From NCBI GenBank assembly GCA_017543025.1, contig JAFYGX010000126.1:1-11425 (forward strand): a stretch of DNA of 11,425 nucleotides, in the 5' to 3' direction. A model generated the notes under the pieces. It was not told the origin of the DNA and did no database searches. It worked only from the letters and a program-made list of their open reading frames with translations. This stretch comes from Solobacterium sp. (GTDB lineage: Bacteria; Bacillota_I; Bacilli_A; Erysipelotrichales; Erysipelotrichaceae). How positions within the stretch are numbered: the stretch's first letter is position 1; the number at the start of each line of letters is the position of its first letter. This document shows, piece after piece, positions 1 to 7,723 of this stretch. The translations under genes and the position numbers were made by a program.

Positions 1-98
1 CGCGCTAACAAGATAGCACAGAACTACCACCTTTTCGTTTGAAGAGGTGAAAAGAGTGTTTCAGGCAGCGAAAATCGCTGCTGGAACATAGAAAAACA

Positions 99-143
99 GG
101 TGGGGTCAGATATAGGTCAAAATGGTCGATTTTTGACACTACC
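99..143 (+). promoter_or_regulatory. Untranslated leader with overlapping inverted repeats upstream of the signalling operon
   Basis: Bases 1-166 hold no gene I can support. Near the first start codon are two competing pairings. An inner repeat pairs GTCAAAA (116-122) with TTTTGAC (131-137) across an 8-base loop. An outer repeat pairs 99-107 with 135-143 in eight of nine positions, counting one G-U pair. Both use bases 135-137, so they cannot both form fully. A smaller upstream hairpin pairs GCAGCGA (65-71) with TCGCTGC (75-81) around AAA. None has the T-run of a terminator. The repeats could be a protein-binding operator or a leader RNA switch. I could not match the region to a known riboswitch, including the c-di-GMP classes, and found no convincing promoter. 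The pairing is seen directly; a function is inferred. Confidence 0.35.
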
Positions 144-166
144 AAGAAGAAAGTGAGGCAGCTGCT

Positions 167-1654
167 ATGGAACTGATCATTACCGGTATGATCCTGACCG
201 GAGGCATACTGATGATCTATAACATCTACGCATTTGCAAATTTTGCGGCCTATGTGCGGGGACTGGATGAGAAGTGGTATGAAAATCCCGGTCTTCTGTA
301 TTTTCCGATTGCGCTTCTGGTGATATTTCTGATCGGATATTTTGCGGTCGGTCTGTTTGGCAATCCGGATCTCATGACTGCGGTGATTCTGTTCGGCGGC
401 AGTATTTTTGTCTTTGTCATGCATGTCGTGCTCAGACGGATCACGGAACAGGTTGTAAAAAGTGAAGAATCAAAGCGGAATCTGCTTGCCGCTAAGGAAA
501 GCGACCGGATGAAGATGGATATTCTGTCCACAATCTCGCATGAAATGCGCACGCCGCTGAATATCATACTCGGACTGGATCATATTCTTCTCAAAAGCAA
601 TGATTTTTCGGACGAGAATCGCACGCATCTGTACAGAATTCATTACAGTGCGTCGCATCTGCTGAGTCTTGTCAACAATATGCTTGATATGAACCGGATT
701 GAAACCGGTACACTTATGACGAAGAAGGAACCGTTCTGCCTGAAGGAGGTACTGGATCAGCTCAATGTGATCGCGGAAGCGCTATGTCTTGAAAAAGGGC
801 TGCAGTTCCGCGTGGAACAGGATGATACGGGGAACGACCGGTTTCTCGGAGACGAAGCGCAGCTCCGTCAGGTACTGCTCTGTATTATTGATAATGCGGT
901 AAAATATACCGATGTGCCGGGAACGGTGCTGTTCAGGTCTTGGAAGGAACGGAAAACGGATACGGAGTGGCTGTTCCGGTTTTCTGTGGAGGATACCGGA
1001 ATTGGCATTGATTCTGCCTTTATTCCGAAGCTGTTTGATGCATTCAGCCGGGAAGACTCCAGCAATACCAGCCGGTTCGGCGGCAGCGGGCTTTCGCTGG
1101 CTGTGAGCCAGAAAATGGTCAGAGGAATGGGCGGAGCGATTGAGGTACAGAGTGAGAAAAACAAAGGCTCTGTATTTACCGTAATCCTTCCGCTGCAGCA
1201 GATCCGGGAAGCGGTACAACCGGTAACGGAGGCTGCAGAAGAAACCATCAGCCTTGAAAACAAACGGATTCTGATTGTGGAAGATATACCGGAAAACGCA
1301 GAGATAGCTGCCGATCTTCTGGAGCTGGAAGGAGCGGTTACGGAACATGCGGAAAACGGAAAACTCGGACTGGAGTTTTTCGTGAGCCATCCGGCGTTCT
1401 ATTACGATGCGATCCTGATGGACCTTCGCATGCCGGTCATGGACGGTCTTGAATGCACGAAACAGATCCGCAGTCTTGATCGGCCGGACGCAAAGACCGT
1501 GCCCATCATCGCGCTGACGGCGAACTCGTTTCAGAAAGATGTGGATGCGGCGATGGAATCCGGTATGAATGCGCATCTTGCAAAGCCTGCAGATGCAGAT
1601 CTCTTATATTCGACCGTGAAGAAATGTCTCGGAAAAGGAGAACAGAGCCTATGA
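167..1654 (+). CDS. Membrane hybrid histidine kinase (3 TM, HisKA, HATPase, REC)
   Basis: This is a 495-residue hybrid sensor kinase that should autophosphorylate on His and pass phosphate to its own receiver. Three hydrophobic segments lie near residues 5-27, 44-64 and 70-89, with only short loops and no large extracytoplasmic sensor domain. The HisKA motif ISHEMRTPLNIILGLD puts the phospho-His at H125. The ATPase domain has an N-box Asn (N243), a G1 box EDTGIG (D276) and a G2 box GGSGLS (305-310). The C-terminal receiver is complete: acidic pair E372/D373, phospho-acceptor D419 in ILMDLRMP, T451 and K473. The start is supported by GTGAGG eight bases upstream. Its stop overlaps the next start as ATGA, implying translational coupling. 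The receiver closely resembles the last receiver of the permease-kinase fusion downstream, so the two kinases look like paralogues. The signal it senses is unknown. Confidence 0.93.
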   Translation: MELIITGMILTGGILMIYNIYAFANFAAYVRGLDEKWYENPGLLYFPIALLVIFLIGYFAVGLFGNPDLMTAVILFGGSIFVFVMHVVLRRITEQVVKSEESKRNLLAAKESDRMKMDILSTISHEMRTPLNIILGLDHILLKSNDFSDENRTHLYRIHYSASHLLSLVNNMLDMNRIETGTLMTKKEPFCLKEVLDQLNVIAEALCLEKGLQFRVEQDDTGNDRFLGDEAQLRQVLLCIIDNAVKYTDVPGTVLFRSWKERKTDTEWLFRFSVEDTGIGIDSAFIPKLFDAFSREDSSNTSRFGGSGLSLAVSQKMVRGMGGAIEVQSEKNKGSVFTVILPLQQIREAVQPVTEAAEETISLENKRILIVEDIPENAEIAADLLELEGAVTEHAENGKLGLEFFVSHPAFYYDAILMDLRMPVMDGLECTKQIRSLDRPDAKTVPIIALTANSFQKDVDAAMESGMNAHLAKPADADLLYSTVKKCLGKGEQSL

Positions 1655-3345
1655 TTGAATCGGGAGGAATTAAGCGCCGGCATCTGGTGCTGATCGTGGA
1701 TGACCATGAGATCAACCGCGATGCGCTGGGTGTTACGCTGGAAGATGAATATGATGTGATCTATGCGGAGAACGGCGTCGAGGCGCTGAAGCAGATTGAA
1801 GCGCATATCAATACGCTTTCCATTATTCTTCTTGATCTCATGATGCCTGAAATGAACGGCTTTGAAGTGCTGGACTATATGCGGAACCATCCGGATATGA
1901 AACGGATTCCGGTCATAGTTCTTACCGCAGAGAAAAATGCGGAGCTTGAGGCGTTGCAGCTCGGAGCGGCAGATTTCATCACAAAGCCGTTTGACATGCC
2001 GGAAGTGATCATCGCCCGTGTCGCGAGGATCATTGAACTGAGTGACGGCAGACAGCTGATTTCCGCGGCTGAACATGACAGCCTGACGAATCTTTATTCC
2101 ATAAACTTCTTCATGGAATATGCAAATAATATTTCTCATTTCATGAAAGAGCTCCATATGGACGCAATTTCTCTGAATATTGAACAGTTTCACACCGTCA
2201 ATGCGCTCCATGGACGGGAGTTTGGCGATCATGTTCTGAAGTTTGTTGGTACGATGATTACAGAATTTCTGAAACAGACTACCGGAATTGCCTGCCGGGC
2301 GGAAGCGGATCGGTTCATGATCTACTGTCTTCCGCAGCCGGATTACGGTGCATTGCTGAAACACTTTCAGGAACAGCTCAGTGAAGCGCTGCCGAATGTG
2401 AATATTCATCTGCGGATGGGTGTGCAGCCTTACCACAGCGAAATGGACCCGGTTCAGATGTTCGACCGGGCAGTGACCGCATGCAATATGCGGCGCAGGG
2501 ATTATCAGAACCCGCTGATGATTTACGATGAGCAGATGGAACAGAAGGAACTTCTGAATCAGCGTCTGATCAACGATCTGCGGGCAGCGGTGGAAGAAGG
2601 ACAGTTTACTGTGTTCTTCCAGCCGAAATATGATATTCAGAGCAATCCGCCCCGGCTTACGAGTGCGGAAGCGCTTGTGCGGTGGAAACACCCGGAACTC
2701 GGTCTGATCAGTCCGGGAACCTTCATCCCGCTGTTTGAAGGAAACGGCCTGATTTCGGTCGTTGACCATTATGTCTGGAAACAGACGGGAAAGCAGATTG
2801 CGGAATGGAAGAAGAACTACGGATTCGGACTTCCGATATCCGTGAATCTTTCCCGGACGGACGTATTTGATCCGGAGCTGATCGGCATTCTGAAGTCTGT
2901 CGTGGAGGAAAACGATCTGACATATCAGGATCTGCTGCTTGAGATCTCGGAATCCGCCTATACGGAAAACGCCAGGCAGATGTTTGATGTGATCAATCGG
3001 ATCCGCTCGCTTGGCTTCCGGATTGAAATGGATGACTTCGGGTCCGGTTATTCGTCATTGAATATGCTGTCGGAAATGCCGGTTGATGTTCTGAAGATGG
3101 ATATGAAATTTGTCCGGAATATTGAAGTGAGTGAAACGGATCTTACATTGGTCAGACTTGTCGAAGATATTGCAAAATATCTTAAGCTGAAAGTGGTCGC
3201 GGAAGGAGTGGAAACAGAAGGGCAGCTGTCGCTTCTGAAACATACCGGATGCGATCTGGTTCAGGGATATTATTTTTCGAAACCGCTGCCGGCGGACGAA
3301 TTTGCAAAACTGCTGGAAAAGGAAAAAAGACAGAGAGGTAAGTGA
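1651..3345 (+). CDS. Response regulator REC-GGDEF(degenerate)-EAL, predicted c-di-GMP phosphodiesterase
   Basis: This 564-residue soluble regulator should hydrolyse cyclic di-GMP to pGpG under phosphorelay control. The REC domain (about 10-125) has D17/D18, phospho-acceptor D62 in LLDLMMP, T92 and K112. A GGDEF-fold domain (about 140-290) starts with the typical HDSLTNLYS, but its signature position reads EADRF (218-222), so cyclase activity is unlikely and it may only bind nucleotide. The EAL domain (about 305-558) keeps the expected metal and catalytic residues: E340 in EALVR, N399, E431, D461/D462 in DDFGSGYSSL, K482, and E518 in AEGVE. It also has the closing QGYYFSKPLP. AAGGAG at 1635-1640 fits the ATG at 1651, which overlaps the upstream stop as ATGA. 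An in-frame ATG at 1624 would add nine residues but lies upstream of that ribosome site. Confidence 0.93.
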   Translation: MIESGGIKRRHLVLIVDDHEINRDALGVTLEDEYDVIYAENGVEALKQIEAHINTLSIILLDLMMPEMNGFEVLDYMRNHPDMKRIPVIVLTAEKNAELEALQLGAADFITKPFDMPEVIIARVARIIELSDGRQLISAAEHDSLTNLYSINFFMEYANNISHFMKELHMDAISLNIEQFHTVNALHGREFGDHVLKFVGTMITEFLKQTTGIACRAEADRFMIYCLPQPDYGALLKHFQEQLSEALPNVNIHLRMGVQPYHSEMDPVQMFDRAVTACNMRRRDYQNPLMIYDEQMEQKELLNQRLINDLRAAVEEGQFTVFFQPKYDIQSNPPRLTSAEALVRWKHPELGLISPGTFIPLFEGNGLISVVDHYVWKQTGKQIAEWKKNYGFGLPISVNLSRTDVFDPELIGILKSVVEENDLTYQDLLLEISESAYTENARQMFDVINRIRSLGFRIEMDDFGSGYSSLNMLSEMPVDVLKMDMKFVRNIEVSETDLTLVRLVEDIAKYLKLKVVAEGVETEGQLSLLKHTGCDLVQGYYFSKPLPADEFAKLLEKEKRQRGK

Positions 3346-3347
3346 AT

Positions 3348-3716
3348 ATGACAATTCAGGAACTTTATCAGATGATCGGAGGGGATTATGAACAGGCAAA
3401 GCGGGTGCTTCGCGTGGACAAGCTGATCGACAAGCATATCCGCAAGCTCACTGACAGCGGAGTAATTGAAAAACTGCTTGCGGCGGAAAAGCGGATGGAT
3501 CCGGTTGAACTGTTTGAAACGGCACATGCGGTCAAGGGAATCACCGCAAATCTCGGGCTGGTTGCGATTTCTGAAGCGGCATCTGTCATTGCCGAGGAAT
3601 ACCGGCCGGGATCGGTACGGAAGATGAATGATGAGGAAGTGAAGGAGAAGCTTGCGGAGATCCGTGCGCTTTATGAGCGGACTGAAGAAGGGATTCGTGC
3701 ATATTCAGCCAGCTGA
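3348..3716 (+). CDS. Stand-alone histidine phosphotransfer (HPt) protein
   Basis: This is a small soluble protein of 122 residues, the usual size for a single HPt four-helix bundle. The motif AHAVKGITANLGL carries the predicted phospho-acceptor H60, the conserved Lys-Gly two and three residues later, and the NLGL that follows in HPt families. HPt proteins shuttle phosphate between the receiver of a hybrid kinase and the receiver of a final regulator. Here it sits between the EAL regulator and the permease-kinase fusion, so both kinases in the operon are plausible donors and the EAL regulator is the plausible acceptor. AGAGAGG at 3332-3338 lies nine bases before the ATG at 3348. A GTG at 3342, overlapping the preceding stop as GTGA, would add two residues but is only three bases from that site. 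There are no membrane segments and no second domain. Confidence 0.88.
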   Translation: MTIQELYQMIGGDYEQAKRVLRVDKLIDKHIRKLTDSGVIEKLLAAEKRMDPVELFETAHAVKGITANLGLVAISEAASVIAEEYRPGSVRKMNDEEVKEKLAEIRALYERTEEGIRAYSAS

Positions 3717-3745
3717 GCTGTATCCAGGGAAGGGAGGAATTCTCC

Positions 3746-6700
3746 ATGAATAAGCCAACCAGAGACAGACATTCCTATTTAACCGTACTTGGCGCCTGGG
3801 CGCTTGCGTTTGGCTGCAGTGTCGGCTGGGGCGCTTTTGTGATGCCCGGCACAACATTTCTTCCGGTAGCGGGTCCGCTTGGAACGGCGATCGGACTCGG
3901 AATCGGCGGCCTGATGATGCTGGTGCTCGCCCTTATCTATCATTATCTGATGAACCGGTTTCCCGACGGAGGCGGTACCTACACCTATACCCGGGAGATG
4001 TACAGCTATGATCATGGCTTTATCAGCGCGTGGTTTCTGATCCTAACATACGGTGCAATTCTCTGGGCAAATGCGACGGCGCTTCCGCTGATCGCAAGAA
4101 CGCTGTTCGGATCGCTGTTTCAGTTCGGATTTGATTATGAGGTTGCCGGCTTTCACTGCTATATGGGAGAGATTCTTCTCGCCGAAGCATCACTTGTCAT
4201 CGGGGCGCTGCTGTGCATGCGGAAGAAAGCGGCGGAGATTACGCAGATTCTGATGGCGCTGCTCATGATGGTGGGCGTCGCGGCCATGGTGGCAATGATT
4301 GCCGTTAACGGAGTCGGTGCACAGGCTCTGTATTCACCGGATGCTTCGCCCGAAGAAGGTATCTTTACGATTTTCGCGCTTGCGCCATGGGCTTATGTCG
4401 GCTTTGAATCGATTTCTCATTCGGCTGGTGAAGCGAAGTTCTCCATGAAAAAGTCCTTTTCGGTTTTTACGGCAGCACTGGTCTGTGCGGCACTTGCCTA
4501 TATCATGCTTACCTGTCTGGCTGTCAGCGCCCAGCCGCCGGGTATTTCTTCCTGGCCGGAGTATATTTCCCGGCTCGGAGAATTCAGCGGTGTGGAAGGG
4601 AATCCGACGTTCTATGCGGCGCAGCGGGCGTATGGTTCTTCAGGCGCGCTGTTTCTCGGAGTATTAGCGCTCTGCGGTATTTTTACGGGACTGATCGGCA
4701 ATTATATCGCGCTCAGCCGCCTGCTTGCCGTATTAAGTGAAGACGGTCTTCTTTCCCGCTGGGTCGGCAGGAAAAACGAACGGGATATACCGGCAAATGC
4801 GATCCTTCTGATTCTGATGATCTCCATGGTACTGCCGTTTTTCGGCCGCGTTGCGATCAGCTGGATTGTTGATGTGACGACCGTCGGCGCTACGATTGCC
4901 TATGCATTAACTGCGATGGCCGGATTCAGGCTTGCGAAGAAAGAACAGAATAAGCTGTATATGTTCGTTTCCGGATTTGGACTCCTCGTTTCCCTGATGT
5001 TTGCGATCGATTTCCTGGTTCCGAATATCACCAGCGTCAAAACGCTTTCAACGGAATCTTATCTGATACTTGCGGCCTGGGGTATCCTTGGCTTTCTGGT
5101 ATTCCGCACGATCCTCAAACATGACAAAAAGCGCCGGTTCGGGCATTCGATTGTTGCCTGGGTAGTTCTTCTCGGACTGATCATCTTTACCTCAAGCGTC
5201 TGGCTTCGCCAGTCGGCAGAACGGTCGATTGAAAACACGATCAAGCCGATCAGTGAATATTATCTTGGTGTTCTGGAAGAATCGGGCGTGGATATCACGA
5301 CAAATTCGACAAAGCCGGCTTATGAATATACCCGTGAAGTTCTGCGGGAAGTAGACCATACGCTGTTTGTCAGCACCTTTATTCAGACTTCACTGATTGT
5401 CGCTGCGCTCCTGGTGCTGTTCGATATCTATTCCATGATGCAGAAACGGGAAAAGCAGATGGAGATTGAAAAGGCACTGGCAGAGGAAAGCAGCCGGGCA
5501 AAGACCAGCTTCCTGTCGAATATGAGCCATGAGATCCGGACGCCGATGAATGCGATCATCGGTCTGGACAATATTGCATTGCGGGATCCGGACATTTCAC
5601 CGCGAACTCGTGAATATCTGGAGAAAATCGGGGCAAGCGCAAAACATCTGCTCGGGCTGATCAATGACATTCTTGATATGAGCCGGATTGAAAGCGGAAG
5701 GATGGTTCTGAAAAATGAAGAATTCTCGTTCCGGGAAACGCTGGATCAGATCAATATCATCATCAACGGACAGTGCGTTGACAAGGGGCTGACCTATCAG
5801 TGCAATATCATCGGTCATATCAGTGATTATTACTATGGCGATGATATGAAGCTCAAGCAGGTGCTGATCAATATTCTCGGCAATTCCGTGAAATTTACCG
5901 ATCCCCCGGGAACCGTAACGCTCACGGTAGAACAGACTGCACTGTATGAAGGCTATGCGACGCTCCGGTTTGTCATGAAGGACACCGGCATCGGCATGGA
6001 TCCGGAATTTATCCCGAAGATCTTTGAGGCGTTTTCCCAGGAAGACTCCACATCAACGAACCGGTACGGCGGAAGCGGCCTCGGCATGGCGATCACCAAG
6101 AATCTTGTTGAGATGATGAATGGTGATATAAAGGTTGAAAGCAAAAAAGGGGTCGGTTCGACATTTACGGTCACGGTAACGCTGAAGGCTTCCGAACGGA
6201 CTGCGAAGGTTGAAACTCATGCGGCGATGCCGGAGAATCTTCGGGCGTTTGTGCTGGATGATGATTTCATTGCCTGTGAACATGCGCAGGTGATTCTTCG
6301 CGGCTATGGAATCCGGACGGATATTTCTGCCGATCCGAATCAGTCGCTGAAACAGCTGAAGCAGGCGTATGAATCCGGATCCCCGTATCTTCTTGTGCTG
6401 ACGGATTACAGAATGCCGGATATGAGCGGACTGGAGTTTATCCGGAGGCTCCGGGAATTTGATCACGGAGAGTCAGTAGTGATCGTAACTACCGGATATA
6501 ACTGGGATATGCTCGAAAATGAAGGCGATATGAGCATTGTGGACGGAATCCTGTCAAAGCCGCTATATTCCGAGAGCCTGATGCGGACGATCCACAGCGC
6601 ATTCGCAAAGAAGAGCGGACTTCAGGAACCCGAAATTCCCCGTGAGGAAACATCCGGGTTCGATCTGGCCGGCCGCCGTATTCTGATGGCGGAAGATGTG

Positions 6701-7075
6701 GAGCAGAATGCGGAAATACTGGAAGATCTGCTCCAGCTGGAAGACATGGAAGCGGAACATGCGAGAAACGGCGAAGAGGCTGTCCGGATGTTCTGTGAAC
6801 ATGAAAAAGGTTATTATGATGCCATTCTGATGGATGTGCGGATGCCGGTAATGGACGGACTGACGGCGACGCGGACAATCCGTGCGCTTGAGCGGGAAGA
6901 CGCAAGGCAGATTCCGATCATTGCCATGACCGCAAATGTATTTGACGAAGATGTGGAACGGTCGCTGCAGTCGGGCATGGATGCACACCTTTCCAAACCG
7001 GTGGAACCGGATCATCTGTATGAAGTGTTGCAGAAGCTGATCGCATCCGCAGACAGGAAACAGCCCGCAGAATGA
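3746..7075 (+). CDS. APC-family amino-acid permease fused to hybrid histidine kinase (HisKA-HATPase-REC-REC)
   Basis: This 1109-residue fusion has three parts. Residues 1-460 form a 12-helix APC-superfamily permease: a glycine-rich broken TM1 (GWGAFVMPGT, 27-36), the PDGGGTYTY loop before TM3, and a TM6 region with APWAYVGFES. Two more helices follow (about 468-488 and 539-564), flanking a loop of about 50 residues that positive-inside topology places outside the cell. A charged, probably coiled-coil linker (566-588) leads to the kinase: H595 in SNMSHEIRTPMN, N-box N709/N713, G1 DTGIG (746-750) and G2 GGSGLG. Two intact receivers follow, with D887/K938 and D1030/K1084. GGGAGG eight bases upstream supports the start. 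It is the last gene of the operon. By analogy with CbrA, where an SLC5 transporter is joined to a kinase, it may sense or transport its substrate and signal this to the phosphorelay. Substrate and transport activity are unknown. Confidence 0.92.
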   Translation: MNKPTRDRHSYLTVLGAWALAFGCSVGWGAFVMPGTTFLPVAGPLGTAIGLGIGGLMMLVLALIYHYLMNRFPDGGGTYTYTREMYSYDHGFISAWFLILTYGAILWANATALPLIARTLFGSLFQFGFDYEVAGFHCYMGEILLAEASLVIGALLCMRKKAAEITQILMALLMMVGVAAMVAMIAVNGVGAQALYSPDASPEEGIFTIFALAPWAYVGFESISHSAGEAKFSMKKSFSVFTAALVCAALAYIMLTCLAVSAQPPGISSWPEYISRLGEFSGVEGNPTFYAAQRAYGSSGALFLGVLALCGIFTGLIGNYIALSRLLAVLSEDGLLSRWVGRKNERDIPANAILLILMISMVLPFFGRVAISWIVDVTTVGATIAYALTAMAGFRLAKKEQNKLYMFVSGFGLLVSLMFAIDFLVPNITSVKTLSTESYLILAAWGILGFLVFRTILKHDKKRRFGHSIVAWVVLLGLIIFTSSVWLRQSAERSIENTIKPISEYYLGVLEESGVDITTNSTKPAYEYTREVLREVDHTLFVSTFIQTSLIVAALLVLFDIYSMMQKREKQMEIEKALAEESSRAKTSFLSNMSHEIRTPMNAIIGLDNIALRDPDISPRTREYLEKIGASAKHLLGLINDILDMSRIESGRMVLKNEEFSFRETLDQINIIINGQCVDKGLTYQCNIIGHISDYYYGDDMKLKQVLINILGNSVKFTDPPGTVTLTVEQTALYEGYATLRFVMKDTGIGMDPEFIPKIFEAFSQEDSTSTNRYGGSGLGMAITKNLVEMMNGDIKVESKKGVGSTFTVTVTLKASERTAKVETHAAMPENLRAFVLDDDFIACEHAQVILRGYGIRTDISADPNQSLKQLKQAYESGSPYLLVLTDYRMPDMSGLEFIRRLREFDHGESVVIVTTGYNWDMLENEGDMSIVDGILSKPLYSESLMRTIHSAFAKKSGLQEPEIPREETSGFDLAGRRILMAEDVEQNAEILEDLLQLEDMEAEHARNGEEAVRMFCEHEKGYYDAILMDVRMPVMDGLTATRTIRALEREDARQIPIIAMTANVFDEDVERSLQSGMDAHLSKPVEPDHLYEVLQKLIASADRKQPAE

Positions 7076-7082
7076 GATTGAC

Positions 7083-7115
7083 GGAAAAACGGCGTGTGTC
7101 AGTGCGCCGTTTTCC
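7083..7115 (+). terminator. Hairpin terminator after the signalling operon
   Basis: AAAACGGCG (7086-7094) pairs perfectly with CGCCGTTTT (7105-7113) across a 10-base loop. Allowing one bulged A, the stem extends outward by two G-C pairs (GG 7083-7084 with CC 7114-7115). It starts eight bases after the stop of the permease-kinase gene. The A-run on one arm and T-run on the other fit an intrinsic terminator, though the T-run lies inside the stem, so efficiency is uncertain. Confidence 0.65.
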
Positions 7116-7162
7116 TGATGGATCAGCACTGCATTTCCATAATTACAAGGAGGAATTCAAAC

Positions 7163-7723
7163 ATGCGAAAGAATTTTGGAAAGAACACAGTAATCACGCC
7201 GCTTCCGGTGCTAGTGCTCGGAACTTATGACGAAAACTGGACGCCGAATGCGATGAATGCGGCCTGGGGCGGGCAGTATGACGCAAATGAGGTCTTTGTG
7301 AGTCTTGCAAAACATAAGACAACGGAAAATCTGAAGTGCCATCCGTTTTTTACCGTCAGTTTTGCGACTGTGAAAACGGCTGAGGAAGCTGATTATTACG
7401 GGATCGAATCCGGAAGGGCAGTCAATAAGATTGAAGCGGCCGGTGATACCGCAGTCAGAAGCGAGTTTGTCGATGCGCCGATACTGATGAATTTCCCCCT
7501 GACGCTGGAGTGTCGGGTGAAGGAACTCCAGGAAGACACGGACGGGTATATCCTGATCGGAGAAGTCGTGAATATGAGTGCGGATGAGTCAATCCTCACG
7601 GACGGAAAGATTGATCTCGATAAGCTGCAGCCGATCTGCTTTGACTCCAGCGCCAATCAGTACCGCGTCATCGGAAGTGCGGTTGCGGAGGCGTTTCGCT
7701 GCGGTGCCATATACAGGAAATGA
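7163..7723 (+). CDS. Flavin reductase-like (FMN-binding split barrel) family protein
   Basis: This 186-residue cytoplasmic protein looks like the flavin-reductase-like family, which binds FMN in a split beta-barrel and often uses NAD(P)H to reduce flavin. Visible family features are the opening PLPVLVLGTYDENWTPNAMN, where the segment before the conserved Asn-Ala lines the flavin site, then EVFVSLAKHKTTENL, and a later strand pattern around LTLECRVKEL and YILIGEVV. A strong AAGGAGG (7147-7153) lies nine bases before this ATG. A longer reading from 7094 would begin inside the terminator stem, has no ribosome site, and adds a low-complexity tail, so it was rejected. The stop overlaps the next gene as ATGA. 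The natural substrate cannot be read from sequence, and some relatives of this size have no proven reductase activity. Confidence 0.83.
   Translation: MRKNFGKNTVITPLPVLVLGTYDENWTPNAMNAAWGGQYDANEVFVSLAKHKTTENLKCHPFFTVSFATVKTAEEADYYGIESGRAVNKIEAAGDTAVRSEFVDAPILMNFPLTLECRVKELQEDTDGYILIGEVVNMSADESILTDGKIDLDKLQPICFDSSANQYRVIGSAVAEAFRCGAIYRK

Noticed and set aside
1..42. Thirteen open codons ending in TGA at 40-42 that could be the tail of an upstream gene
   Set aside because: Too short to recognise any family, and all three frames close within the first 91 bases.
133..138. Perfect TTGACA, a possible -35 for the signalling operon
   Set aside because: At 16-18 bases downstream there is only GAGGCAGC-type sequence with no -10, and the start codon lies too close.
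1..166. Cyclic-di-GMP riboswitch in the leader, expected from the EAL gene context
   Set aside because: The conserved sequence blocks of the GEMM-I and GEMM-II classes as I know them are not visible.
1624..1650. Earlier ATG for the REC-GGDEF-EAL protein
   Set aside because: It lies upstream of the AAGGAG that fits the ATG at 1651, and the receiver domain does not need the nine extra residues.
1531..2769. Long open frame on the minus strand (412 codons) across the kinase/EAL junction, and similar ones at 782-1576 and 7657-8712
   Set aside because: They run antisense to genes with clear domain motifs, have no recognisable domains or ribosome sites, and are rich in His, Arg and Gln as expected from reversed coding sequence.
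7094..7162. N-terminal extension of the flavin-reductase-like protein
   Set aside because: The extension is translated from the terminator hairpin, lacks a ribosome site and resembles no family sequence; the ATG at 7163 has a near-perfect AAGGAGG.
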